Shown here in pieces: positions 16,758 to 24,857 of a DNA stretch of 64,000 nt (within the stretch, counting starts at the first letter, position 1; every line of letters starts with the position of its first letter). This DNA comes from Bradyrhizobium japonicum USDA 6 (GTDB lineage Bacteria; Pseudomonadota; Alphaproteobacteria; Rhizobiales; Xanthobacteraceae). The translations under genes were made by a program, and so were the position numbers. Below the pieces are notes generated by a model, which worked only from the letters and a program-made list of their open reading frames with translations, was not told the DNA's origin and did no database searches. Location: positions 7,805,001 to 7,869,000 of the forward strand of contig NC_017249.1 of NCBI RefSeq assembly GCF_000284375.1, read 5' to 3'.

Positions 16758-18875
16758 CTATTTCGTCCTCAGCGCCACAACCGGCTGCCATGCTGCATCG
16801 GGCATCGTCGCCGCAAATTGCCGGCAACGCTCGCGCATGAGTTCGGACGGGCGATCATGACCGCGCTCGGCGAGCACCGCTTCGAAATCGGCGAGCGCCA
16901 CCGCAAAGCGTCGCGCGCGATAATTGGCCAATCCCTGTTCGTAGCGCGCGATCCAGCCTGCCATGCCGGCATCTTCGTCGACAATCCCGATCAGCTCGTG
17001 GACGGCGAGCCCCTCCTCCCGTCCGTAGACCGCGATGCTGTCGACCTCGCGCGTCACGACGGCGCCGCGCGCCAGACGTTCGGTACTCTCGCCGATCAGG
17101 ATTTGCGTTCCATAGGATTTGTTCGCGCCTTCGAGACGGCTTGCGACGTTCACGGCATCGCCGATCACGGTGTAGTTCAGCCGCAGTTCCGAACCGATAT
17201 TGCCAACCAGCATGCGGCCGGAATTGATTCCGATCCTGATCTGGAGCGGCTGGCCGAGGTCGTCGGCGAGGCCGGAGGCCTCGATCGCCCTGCAGCACGC
17301 GAGCGCGGCACGGCAGCACCGCGCGGCGTGATCCTCCTGCGGCTGCGGCGCACCCCAGAACGCCATCACGGCGTCGCCGATGAACTTGTCGATGGTGCCG
17401 CCATTGGCGACGATTATTTCCGAGGTAACGTCGAGATAGCGCGACAGCAGCGGCACGACGCGATCGCCGAGCCGCTCGGACAGCCCGGTGAATCCGGCGA
17501 TGTCGATGAACATCACGCTCAGTTCCTGGATGCTGCCGCCAGGCCTTGCCTCGACGCCCTGGCGCAGCAGCGCACGGACCAGATCGGCTGGAATGAACTT
17601 GCGGAACGCGGAGAGGCCGGAGGCCATCTCGGCGATGGCGCCAGACAGGCTCGCGATCTCCTTGAGGCGCGACGGATGCCGGCGAACCTGCTCCAGCGCA
17701 AACGCCTCGACATGACGAAGCTCGCCGACGACGCGCGACAGCGGCGCGGCGATGACGGAGCGCGCCAGCATCGCCGAAGCCAGCGCAGCGAGCACGGCGC
17801 CGACGGCCAATCCGAGGATCAGGCGTCGCAGCGTCGTCTCGACCGGGCCGAGAAACTCGGCCTCGGGGATCACGGTCGCAAGCGACCAGCCGGGAAACGG
17901 CAACGGCGTCAGTGCGACCTCGTAGGCCCCGCCGTCCGAATTGAGCCGGCTGCGCCAGGCCTCCTTGCGGCCGGCTTCGCCGGCTTTTTCGAGCGCCACG
18001 CGCGCGAGCGGCAGCAGCGTGGTGTCGCCGCGCGCCGGATGCAGCTCGTCGGCCTCCTTGTCCGGCGCTGCGATGAGCTCGCCGCCGTCATCGACGATGA
18101 ACGCCGTTCCTGTACGCCCGACTTCAAGCTGCGACAGGAAGCGCGCAAGCCGCGTGTATTCGATGACGACGGCCAGAACGCCCTGCCTCTCCTGGTAGAC
18201 GTCGATCGGGCCCACGAAGGCAATCGAGGGTCGCGCGCCGGTCGGATGGTCCATGACCCTGAACCATTGCGGATCGTCCGCGCTGAGCCCGGCCTTGAAC
18301 CAGGCCTGATCGGCCACGCGGAAATCGGTCGGCTCGAAGCGCCGATTGGCGAATTCGATATCGCCGGGCACCACGTCATACTCGTCGACGCGGCGGTGGC
18401 CGGGATGATCGGCCAACGAGATCTCCATCATCTCCAGCCGGCGGTCGCCGAGCTTGTGCGCGGCGAAGAACGAGCCGTCAGGCCAGCCGAAGGCGACCCA
18501 GGAGATCGTCGCCTGCGACTGCAGTTGCGACAGGAAAACGAACTCGCGCTTGTCGGCCTCGCGGGTATCGAGCACGTTTTGCAGGAACAATGTGCGGATC
18601 GCGGTATGCGCGGCGCGCGCCTCGTCGACGATGGCCGCGACCTCCTTGCGCACCGCCGCCACGATCTGCTCGTTGATGGTGGAGGCGAGCTGCCAGCTGG
18701 TCGCCTCCGCCGTGCGCCACCACAACAGGCTGGAGAGGGCCGCCGTCAGCAGGATTGCAGCCAGGACCAGCGCGGACACGGCGAGGCGAATGCTGACGGT
18801 CAGCCTTGCGATCGCGTGAAGGTGCCGTCCGGGATCAACATTCATCGCCGTTTTCGCCTTCGCGGACCTGCGCAT
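16758..18875 (-). CDS. Membrane-bound class III adenylate cyclase with extracytoplasmic Cache-like sensor
   Basis: The product is 705 residues. One membrane helix lies at about residues 30-55, then a periplasmic double-Cache-like sensor (about 60-345, with GRTGTAFIVDDGGELIAAPD), a second helix (about 350-375), a HAMP-like linker and a cyclase domain at about 440-630. Catalytic features are complete: SVMFIDIAGFTGLSE, IDKFIGDAVMAFW and YTVIGDAVNVASRLEG. A short C-terminal helical tail resembles one TPR. It should sense an external ligand and make cAMP inside. ATG 18845 is an alternative start. Confidence 0.9.
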   Translation of the reverse strand: MRRSAKAKTAMNVDPGRHLHAIARLTVSIRLAVSALVLAAILLTAALSSLLWWRTAEATSWQLASTINEQIVAAVRKEVAAIVDEARAAHTAIRTLFLQNVLDTREADKREFVFLSQLQSQATISWVAFGWPDGSFFAAHKLGDRRLEMMEISLADHPGHRRVDEYDVVPGDIEFANRRFEPTDFRVADQAWFKAGLSADDPQWFRVMDHPTGARPSIAFVGPIDVYQERQGVLAVVIEYTRLARFLSQLEVGRTGTAFIVDDGGELIAAPDKEADELHPARGDTTLLPLARVALEKAGEAGRKEAWRSRLNSDGGAYEVALTPLPFPGWSLATVIPEAEFLGPVETTLRRLILGLAVGAVLAALASAMLARSVIAAPLSRVVGELRHVEAFALEQVRRHPSRLKEIASLSGAIAEMASGLSAFRKFIPADLVRALLRQGVEARPGGSIQELSVMFIDIAGFTGLSERLGDRVVPLLSRYLDVTSEIIVANGGTIDKFIGDAVMAFWGAPQPQEDHAARCCRAALACCRAIEASGLADDLGQPLQIRIGINSGRMLVGNIGSELRLNYTVIGDAVNVASRLEGANKSYGTQILIGESTERLARGAVVTREVDSIAVYGREEGLAVHELIGIVDEDAGMAGWIARYEQGLANYRARRFAVALADFEAVLAERGHDRPSELMRERCRQFAATMPDAAWQPVVALRTK

Positions 18876-19076
18876 CCTCTAACATCGCTCTACGCCGCCG
18901 GCCGTCATTCGTTACGTCTGGCAAATGCGGGCAATCCTCGCCAATGCCGTGGAGCTAACGTCTCGATAGCGCCAAGGCATTGGATTTGAGCCGGCGCTTG
19001 CCCGCTAATCCCGGCCCAGGCGCACCACCCGTGCGCCCGACCCAATCGGTCTCACGGATTCGTGAGCAACCCGGCG

Positions 19077-19102
19077 GTAACGCCGCCTGCGCGCCGAACG
19101 AA
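19077..19102 (+). promoter_or_regulatory. Candidate ECF-sigma-type promoter of the bufferin operon
   Basis: GTAACG (19077-19082) and CGAA (19099-19102) are spaced by 16 bases, 55 bp before bufA. As I recall, promoters of the Caulobacter SigF regulon, which includes bufferin genes, have a GTAAC-type -35 and a CGAA -10 at this spacing. CGAA occurs three times in a row here, so the exact -10 is ambiguous. Confidence 0.35.
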
Positions 19103-19157
19103 CGAATCCATGCGCCCTTCGCCTGCCAGGCGATGCATCTGAAAAAGGAGAACTCTG

Positions 19158-19463
19158 ATGTCTGCCAAACACGCCATCACCACGCTCGCCCTCGCCGGCG
19201 CCATGTCGACCGCGCTCGCGACGCTGGCTTCTGCGGCCCCGCTGACCAAGGCCGAAGCTGATGCCGCCGTTGCCGCCAAGAAGGAAAAGTGCTTCGGCGT
19301 CGCGCTGAAGGGCCAGAACGATTGCGCCGCCGGCCCGGGTACGACCTGCCAGGGCACCTCGACCACCGACTTCCAGGGCAACGCCTGGAAATTCGTTCAG
19401 GGCGGTACCTGCACCAGCATCGATCTGCCGGGCGGCAAGAAGGGCTCGCTGAAGCCGGTGTAA
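19158..19463 (+). CDS. bufA1: Bufferin precursor BufA1-type (DUF2282)
   Basis: The product is 101 residues with a signal peptide of about 26 residues ending ASA. The mature part has four cysteines at 45, 56, 64 and 85 in the family pattern [22 protein letters not shown] and GGTCTS. DUF2282 proteins are substrates of MNIO enzymes; in bufferins, cysteines are turned into thiooxazoles that bind copper, and the peptide is then exported to the periplasm. ATG 19158 follows AAGGAG. The MNIO enzyme, partner and DoxX genes follow directly, which is why I use this name. Confidence 0.88.
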   Translation: MSAKHAITTLALAGAMSTALATLASAAPLTKAEADAAVAAKKEKCFGVALKGQNDCAAGPGTTCQGTSTTDFQGNAWKFVQGGTCTSIDLPGGKKGSLKPV

Positions 19464-19502
19464 CACCGGGAACGTTGTCACCGAAATGAGCGGAGAAACG
19501 CG

Positions 19503-20420
19503 ATGAGTACGGCGATCAACCAAGACAGACCTGCGACGGTGCCGATTCGCTTTCCCGCTCCCATTGGCGGCGTTGCCGGGACGAGTTTCAAGCCAGAACA
19601 TCTCCCGGCAATCCTTGCGGCGGAACCGCGCCGAGGGTTCTTCGAAGTCCACGCCGAGAACTACATGGGCGCGGGCGGCCCGCCGCATCGCGCGCTGGAA
19701 GCGATCCGCCGTGACCATCCGCTGTCGCTGCACGGCGTCTGCATGTCCATCGGCGGGCCGCAACCGCTCGACAAGGCGCATCTGGCGCGCTTCCGCAACC
19801 TTGTCGCCCGCTATCAGCCGGCGCTGGTCTCCGAACATCTGGCATGGTCGTCGCACGAGACCAGCTTCTTCAACGACCTGCTGCCACTACCCTATACCGA
19901 AGCGACGCTGGCCTGCGTCTGCGATCACATCGACGAGGTGCAGGAAGCGATCCGCCGTCCGCTGCTGCTGGAAAATCCATCGACCTACGTCGCCTTCCGC
20001 GAGTCCTCGATGAGCGAGACCGACTTCATTCGCGCCATCGTGGCGCGCACCGGCTGCGGCCTGCTGCTCGACATCAATAATGTCCTTGTGTCCGCCACAA
20101 ATCACGGTTTCTCCGCGCTCGACTATCTCACCGATTTTCCCCTTGCCGACGTCGCGGAGATTCATCTCGCCGGTCATGCCGAGCAGACCGATGATGACGG
20201 CCATCTGCTGCTCATCGACAGCCACGACGGTCCGGTTGCAGACGCCGTGTGGAGGCTGTTCGAGATCATCGTCGCGCAGCGCGGCCCCATGCCAACACTG
20301 ATCGAATGGGACAGCAAGATCCCGCAATGGCCGATCCTGCAAGCCGAGGCGGCCGCCGCGCAAGCGATCCTCGATCGCCGCCAGCCCATTGCGAAGGCGG
20401 AGAATCGTCGTGCGGCCTGA
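19503..20420 (+). CDS. bufB: MNIO-family enzyme BufB (DUF692), bufferin-modifying
   Basis: The product is 305 residues, normal for DUF692 multinuclear non-heme iron oxidases. The TIM barrel carries the expected metal-binding Asp/Glu/His segments: FFEVHAENYMG, LSLHGV, VSEHLAWS, LLLENPSTY, LLLDINN, EIHLAGH, DSHDGP and LIEWDS. It should oxidatively modify cysteines of the BufA peptide in the cytoplasm. ATG 19503 follows GGAGAAA and lies 39 bp after bufA. Its end overlaps the bufC start by 11 bp. Confidence 0.9.
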   Translation: MSTAINQDRPATVPIRFPAPIGGVAGTSFKPEHLPAILAAEPRRGFFEVHAENYMGAGGPPHRALEAIRRDHPLSLHGVCMSIGGPQPLDKAHLARFRNLVARYQPALVSEHLAWSSHETSFFNDLLPLPYTEATLACVCDHIDEVQEAIRRPLLLENPSTYVAFRESSMSETDFIRAIVARTGCGLLLDINNVLVSATNHGFSALDYLTDFPLADVAEIHLAGHAEQTDDDGHLLLIDSHDGPVADAVWRLFEIIVAQRGPMPTLIEWDSKIPQWPILQAEAAAAQAILDRRQPIAKAENRRAA

Positions 20421-21192
20421 ACCAGACCTTCGCTTTGCCGCAGCCTTCGCTCCGGCGCTGCTCGATCCCTCGCGCGAGGTGCCCTCGACCGTGGCAGGGC
20501 GGGACGGCAAGCCGGCAGGACGGCGCTATGACGTCTACCGCAACAACGTCACGGTCAGCCTGATCGACGCACTGGCCGCGATCTATCCGGCGGTGCAGCG
20601 CATCACCGGCACCGACTTTTTCCGCGCGATCGCACGCTTCTATATTCGCAGCGGGCCGCCGACCTCGCCGCTACTGTTCGACTACGGGCGCGGTTTCCCG
20701 GATTTCATCGCAGCCTACGAGCATGCGCGGGACATGCCGTGGCTCGCCGACGTCGCGCGCATCGAGCGCGCCTGGCTCGATGCCTATCACGCCATGGATG
20801 CATCACCGCTGTCGCCGTCACGCTTGTCCGCGATCGCGCCAGACCAGCTCGGCGATCTCGTTTTCACGCCGCACCCGGCGGCGCAGATCGCACAATCGCA
20901 ATATTCGGCCGTGACGATCTTCGCCGCCAACCGCGACGGCGCTCCGGCTTCACGCATCGACGCCTCCGCGCCGGAGGACGCACTGATCACGAGGCCCGCA
21001 TACGACGTCGTGGTGCGCCACCTTCCACCCGGCGGCGCCGTCTTTGCCAATTGCCTCTTGTGCGGCCAGCCACTCGGCGCAGCCGCGGCGATGGCGTTCG
21101 ACGCGTCAGCTGAATTCGACATTGCCGCGAACATCGCCGGCCTCATCGAAGCCGGCGCATTCACCTCGTTCGCTTCCGGAGACGCATCATGA
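20410..21192 (+). CDS. bufC: MNIO partner protein BufC (DUF2063 / HvfC-type)
   Basis: The product is 260 residues from GTG 20410 (MRPEPDLRFAAAF), which has GGAGA 7-8 bases upstream. The N-terminal DUF2063 region shows RRYDVYRNNVTVSLIDAL and the YPAVQRITG helix, the hallmark of this family. The family was once called a putative DNA-binding domain; structural work on relatives instead supports binding the precursor and presenting it to the MNIO enzyme. The C-terminal domain is variable and has a CLLCG motif near residue 218. It overlaps bufB at its start and bufD at its end. Confidence 0.87.
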   Translation: MRPEPDLRFAAAFAPALLDPSREVPSTVAGRDGKPAGRRYDVYRNNVTVSLIDALAAIYPAVQRITGTDFFRAIARFYIRSGPPTSPLLFDYGRGFPDFIAAYEHARDMPWLADVARIERAWLDAYHAMDASPLSPSRLSAIAPDQLGDLVFTPHPAAQIAQSQYSAVTIFAANRDGAPASRIDASAPEDALITRPAYDVVVRHLPPGGAVFANCLLCGQPLGAAAAMAFDASAEFDIAANIAGLIEAGAFTSFASGDAS

Positions 21193-21698
21193 TCACGGAC
21201 CAACGCATGCCCGCAAGCACCAACCTTCCACCCCTCGGGCTGCTCGTCGACAAGGCCAATCACCTGGTGCAGACCATTGCAGCCCCGTCGATTGTTCAAC
21301 TCGTGCTGCGCGTGGCACTTGCAGTTCCGTTCTGGCGCTCGGGTATCCTCAAATGGGGCGGCTTCCTCAGGCTGAACGACACAGCCGTGACGCTGTTCAG
21401 CGACGAGTTCATGCTGCATTTGCCGGGTGGGCCGTATCACTTCCCGGCACCGACGGTGATGGCCTTCCTGTCCGGGTGCGGCGAGATCACCTTTCCGATC
21501 CTGCTGATCCTGGGACTCGGCACGCGGTTCGCCGGGCTTGGGCTCCTGTTCATGACCCTGATCGTCGAGCTCACGGTGCCCGATGGCTGGCCGATTCACC
21601 TCACCTGGGCTGCGATGGCGCTCGCCATCATGGCTTACGGACCCGGGCGCGTGTCACTCGATCATCTCCTCGGCCGCGCGCTATCGCCCGAGCGATAG
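21189..21698 (+). CDS. bufD: DoxX-family membrane protein of the bufferin operon
   Basis: The product is 169 residues with four membrane helices (around 40-60, 85-110, 112-132 and 138-155). The FWRSGILKWGGF and LILGLGTRFAGLGLLFMTL segments match DoxX proteins found with MNIO operons. Its ATG overlaps the bufC stop (ATGA), so translation is coupled. Its job is not established; membrane redox or export support are possible. It ends the four-gene operon. Confidence 0.85.
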   Translation: MITDQRMPASTNLPPLGLLVDKANHLVQTIAAPSIVQLVLRVALAVPFWRSGILKWGGFLRLNDTAVTLFSDEFMLHLPGGPYHFPAPTVMAFLSGCGEITFPILLILGLGTRFAGLGLLFMTLIVELTVPDGWPIHLTWAAMALAIMAYGPGRVSLDHLLGRALSPER

Positions 21699-21985
21699 AT
21701 GCACGTCCCTGAAGCGGGAGCCGCTCTCCGCGGTGGTCAGCACACCGAGTTCCAGCCCGCTTTGTGCAACCGGGAGCACGCCATGCTGGCCTGCCTCACG
21801 CGCACCGAGCGCAACAAATTCGAACCCCTGCTCGCCGGCGGCAATCCAGGTCAGAAATCTACCCCTTTTGGGTACCTTGCACGAAGCTTGGAGCGTCGCA
21901 TAATCCAGACACTTAGCTAAAGGTAATCGGTTCGCGCTTCGGCCATGCAATTGCGTAACGTGCTCCTCTCAGTGGGAGAATTGCA
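21699..21985. other. Stretch with a possible decayed regulator fragment
   Basis: No intact gene is supported here. A plus-strand frame at 21699-21920 contains NREHAMLACLTRTERNKFEP, which resembles the C-terminal end of MarR-type regulators, but the DNA-binding part is missing. The downstream end should hold the promoter of the small membrane protein at 21986. Confidence 0.35.
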
Positions 21986-22183
21986 ATGCCCGTGTTGGAC
22001 TTGCCGTATTGGTTGATCATTGCAGGCTCCGCGTTGGTATTGGGCGGACTCATTGGCTTAGGGGTCAGCCGCAACAAGCGGGTTGAGAGCGATCCCATTA
22101 TGCTCCCGGGCGATTTGACGACATGGAAAGCCGAGGGATCAGAGACCTCGGACCTTGCGGCTGCCCGGGATTCGCACAGGTAG
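21986..22183 (+). CDS. Small single-pass membrane protein (65 aa)
   Basis: The product starts MPVLDLPYWLIIAGSALVLG; one hydrophobic helix covers about residues 8-27, followed by a basic RNKR stop-transfer segment and a polar tail of about 30 residues, predicted cytoplasmic. GGGAG lies about 8 bases before the ATG. Codon use fits the genome. Small proteins of this plan are common in Bradyrhizobium; function is unknown. Confidence 0.6.
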   Translation: MPVLDLPYWLIIAGSALVLGGLIGLGVSRNKRVESDPIMLPGDLTTWKAEGSETSDLAAARDSHR

Positions 22184-22238
22184 GAGCTGACGGCTTGCGC
22201 CCGTGGTCGATTCTGCGGAGCAAACTCTGGAGAGAGAC

Positions 22239-22538
22239 ATGGCCCTGCACTTTATGCGCGTCGAGACCCCGGTGCATGAACTTGAAATCTGGATGGCGTG
22301 CAGCGGCGGATTTTCGTTTGTCATCAGCAGCGAAAGCCGCACCGGTCCTGGCCTTCACGGAAAGCCGGGCCTGGTTGCCTCATGGCGACCCGTCGAAGAA
22401 AACAAGTCCGCAATCAAGCTTGGCGGCTCCCCCTTCAGTACCTTTGCCGAAGCCGAGAAGGCCTGCGAAGCGCTCCTGGAAGCGCTCGAACAGATGAGCG
22501 CGTCGCAAACGCCAACGGTTGCGGCCCCGCCGCAATGA
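22239..22538 (+). CDS. Conserved hypothetical protein (99 aa)
   Basis: The product starts MALHFMRVETPVHELEIWMA from ATG 22239, which follows GGAGAG at good spacing; a GTG at 22203 is less likely. It looks like a small alpha/beta protein with a beta-rich front (FSFVISSESRTG) and a helical end (FAEAEKACEALLEALEQM). There is no signal, membrane helix or known motif. It may be co-transcribed with the small membrane protein 55 bp upstream. Confidence 0.65.
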   Translation: MALHFMRVETPVHELEIWMACSGGFSFVISSESRTGPGLHGKPGLVASWRPVEENKSAIKLGGSPFSTFAEAEKACEALLEALEQMSASQTPTVAAPPQ

Positions 22539-22602
22539 AATGAAGAGGGACCTCGGCTTCGTCGGGGCATCGAATTCCGCGACGCCGGATTGCGCTGGCG
22601 TC

Positions 22603-23451
22603 TCACATCCCGCTCAAGCCGCTATCGACCGCGAGCGTCTGTGCGGTGACGTAGACGCTTTCATCCGACAGGAAGAACAGCACGGCATAGGCGATCTCCC
22701 AGGCCGTGGCCTGGCGGCCGAAGGGGACGTGGCCCTTGCCGCGCGAGGGGCGGCCGGCGCCGGCTTCGCGGCCGTTGGGGGTGTCGACGAGGCCGGGATA
22801 GACGAGATTGGCGCGGATGCCGCGGCGCGATCCGAGATGGGCGATGTTGCGCATCAGGCCGCCGAGCGCGGCTTTTGAAGAGTCATACACCGCCATCTGC
22901 GAGCCGGCTTTCAGCGCGGCGATCGAGGAAATGAAGACGATGGCGCCGCCATTGTCGAATTTCGGCATCGCCGCGCGGCAACAGAGCATGGGACCGCGAA
23001 CGTTGACGTCGTAGATCTTGTTCCACTCCTCGGGGCTGACCGCATCGAGCCCAGTCTTGCCGAAGGTGCCGATGTTCAGCACCATGCCGTCGAGGCCGCC
23101 CATCGCGCGATGCGCCTCCTCGATCATGCGCTGAACGTCAGCCTCCGACGCCACGTCGGCAGTGATGGCAAAGCCCTCACCGCCCTCGTCGGTGATGTGC
23201 TTGACGGTCTGCCGTGCAGAGGTGTGGTTGAGGTCGGCCACCGCGACCTTCGCACCCTCGCGTGCGCACAAGATGCTCATCGCGCGGCCGTTGCCGATCG
23301 GGTCGGTGGCGGCGTCGAACACGCGCTGGCCGCCGCCGACGATCAGGATGCGGCGCCCTTTCAGGCGTCCCCTGCCCGGCGCCTCGCCCAGCGATTCCGG
23401 ACTGGGGGGACGAACGTAGCGGTCCGGCTTGGTCTCGGAATTCTCAGACAT
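22603..23451 (-). CDS. SDR-family oxidoreductase with atypical cofactor loop
   Basis: The product is 282 residues. The SDR core has ISSIAA (catalytic Ser) and YDSSKAALGG (Tyr-Lys), and NVRGP at the usual Asn place. The glycine-rich loop is unusual: ILIVGGGQRVFDAATDPIGN carries an insert where TGxxxGIG is normal, as in some SDRs of aromatic or terpenoid breakdown. About 30 extra residues precede it. It is the last gene of the minus-strand operon starting with the TetR at 24691 and lies 9 bp after the AhpD-like gene. Substrate unknown. Confidence 0.87.
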   Translation of the reverse strand: MSENSETKPDRYVRPPSPESLGEAPGRGRLKGRRILIVGGGQRVFDAATDPIGNGRAMSILCAREGAKVAVADLNHTSARQTVKHITDEGGEGFAITADVASEADVQRMIEEAHRAMGGLDGMVLNIGTFGKTGLDAVSPEEWNKIYDVNVRGPMLCCRAAMPKFDNGGAIVFISSIAALKAGSQMAVYDSSKAALGGLMRNIAHLGSRRGIRANLVYPGLVDTPNGREAGAGRPSRGKGHVPFGRQATAWEIAYAVLFFLSDESVYVTAQTLAVDSGLSGM

Positions 23452-23460
23452 GCCACCCGC

Positions 23461-24012
23461 CTACTTCTTGCCGCCGTCATAGACCTTCATGCCGGCCGCG
23501 GGATCGAGATCGGTTTCAGTCGCCTCGGTGAGGCGCGCCATCATCATGTAGAAACCGAGTGCGACGATGGATTCGACGATCTCCTGGTCGCTGAAATGCT
23601 TTCGCGCGGCAGCGAAGGTCGCCTCGGGAACGCGGACGTTCTCGACGATTTCGCGGCCGAATTTGAGAAGCACGCGCTCGGCCTCACTCAGCGCAGCAGA
23701 GTCGTATTCGGTGCGCTCCACCGCATCGACCTGGCCTTGCGTGCAGCCGACCCCGAGCGCGATCGGCACGTGCTGACGCCATTCATAGGCGCCGCCTTCG
23801 AGCTGGGCCGCCTGCAGGATCAAAAGCTCGCGGTTGACGGCGCTGAGCTTCTGCTTGTGCAGGATCGAATTGCCGAGCCGCATCGCCGGGATCATGTTGG
23901 CCTCGGCATGGGCCATCATGCGAAAGATGTTGAGCTTGACCGGCATGCGGTCGAACGAGGCGCGGATGTCGCCGCTCGTCGTCTCCGGATCAATCAGGGG
24001 CAGCCTTGCCAC
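23461..24012 (-). CDS. Carboxymuconolactone-decarboxylase-family protein
   Basis: The product is 183 residues starting at GTG 24012 (MARLPLIDPE). The helical core has LSAVNRELLILQAAQLEGGA and EWRQHVPIALGVG, with a His where AhpD has its CxxC thiols, so it is a non-peroxidase member. The start lies inside the last 23 bases of the TetR gene, so expression is coupled to the regulator. Together with the SDR it suggests a catabolic role under TetR control. Confidence 0.85.
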   Translation of the reverse strand: MARLPLIDPETTSGDIRASFDRMPVKLNIFRMMAHAEANMIPAMRLGNSILHKQKLSAVNRELLILQAAQLEGGAYEWRQHVPIALGVGCTQGQVDAVERTEYDSAALSEAERVLLKFGREIVENVRVPEATFAAARKHFSDQEIVESIVALGFYMMMARLTEATETDLDPAAGMKVYDGGKK

Positions 24013-24691
24013 GCGTCTCTCCCTTGGGTTTTCGTTTCTTGTTGTCGCTTGTCCCGCCGTCCGCCGCGATCAGCGACAGGAAGAAGGCGAGATAGCGGTT
24101 GATCGCCTCGATCACCTTCGGCCGCGGCGAGGGTGCGGCGCCCATCACGTAATGTTCGAGGCGGATGTAGATGAGGCCGGCAGCGAACAGGCGCGCGGTC
24201 TCGCGCGGATCGGGCGTCGAGACCAGGCCGGCGAGTGCAAAGCCACGGAAGTAATCCGTCATCATGCTCTGCTCGCGCGCGTAAAAATGGTCGGCGAATT
24301 TGGCGCGGATGCCGGGCACGCGGTTACGCTCGGCGGTGATGACTTTCTGGAACTGGTGCTCGCGCGGGTCGGACCATTGCTCGACGAGATCGAGCGCGAA
24401 CTGGCGGCAAAACGCTGCGGGCTGGCGCGCGAGTTGCTTGTAGCGCGGCTCTTCCAACCGGCTCGCCGAACTGGCCGGGCCGTGCTCGGCGACGATCGCT
24501 TCGAGGATCGCGGCCTTCCCGGAGAAGTGATTGTAAAGGCTGCTCTCGCGGATGCCGACGCGCCGTGCGAGTTCGCGCATCGAGGCGCCGCCATAGCCGC
24601 TATGAGCGAACAGATTGAGCGCTTCGGAGAGGATGCGCTCGCGGGTCGTGGGCGCAGCCGCTTCCGCCGCGCTGGAGGTGTGGACAGCCAT
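23990..24691 (-). CDS. TetR-family repressor of the surrounding catabolic divergon
   Basis: The product is 233 residues. The TetR helix-turn-helix covers about residues 17-62 (LFAHSGYGGASMRELARRVG, then ESSLYNHFSGKAAIL). The C-terminal ligand domain is longer than usual by a basic tail (NKKRKPKGETRGK). Its ATG lies 3 bp from a 34-bp palindrome, strong evidence of autoregulation. It heads a three-gene minus-strand operon and is divergent from the binding-protein operon at 24858, which it probably also controls. Confidence 0.9.
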   Translation of the reverse strand: MAVHTSSAAEAAAPTTRERILSEALNLFAHSGYGGASMRELARRVGIRESSLYNHFSGKAAILEAIVAEHGPASSASRLEEPRYKQLARQPAAFCRQFALDLVEQWSDPREHQFQKVITAERNRVPGIRAKFADHFYAREQSMMTDYFRGFALAGLVSTPDPRETARLFAAGLIYIRLEHYVMGAAPSPRPKVIEAINRYLAFFLSLIAADGGTSDNKKRKPKGETRGKAAPD

Positions 24692-24694
24692 ACG

Positions 24695-24746
24695 GGTTGA
24701 CTAACGAACGATCGTTCGCTAGTCAACCGTACGAACGATCGTTCGT
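24695..24746. promoter_or_regulatory. Two TetR-type operators with a shared 16-bp core
   Basis: Bases 24695-24728 form a 34-bp palindrome with a single mismatched pair. Its core at 24704-24719 is ACGAACGATCGTTCGC. A second, perfect palindrome, ACGAACGATCGTTCGT, lies at 24731-24746, 27 bp centre to centre. Both are between the TetR start codon and the divergent operon, so they are very likely its binding sites. Confidence 0.8.
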
Positions 24747-24857
24747 TTCGCCAGTCTGGCGGCAACGGTCGCGGCCCGCAAGCTTACGGCGGGCGCTGTT
24801 CTCGCGTTTCAACTCCGCTCCAATGAGAGGCGGAGAGCAATTTGGGGAGACGACCTC

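Noticed and set aside
16818..18989. 723-codon plus-strand open frame
   Set aside because: It is antisense to the Cache-type cyclase; composition is His/Arg/Asp-rich without fold features.
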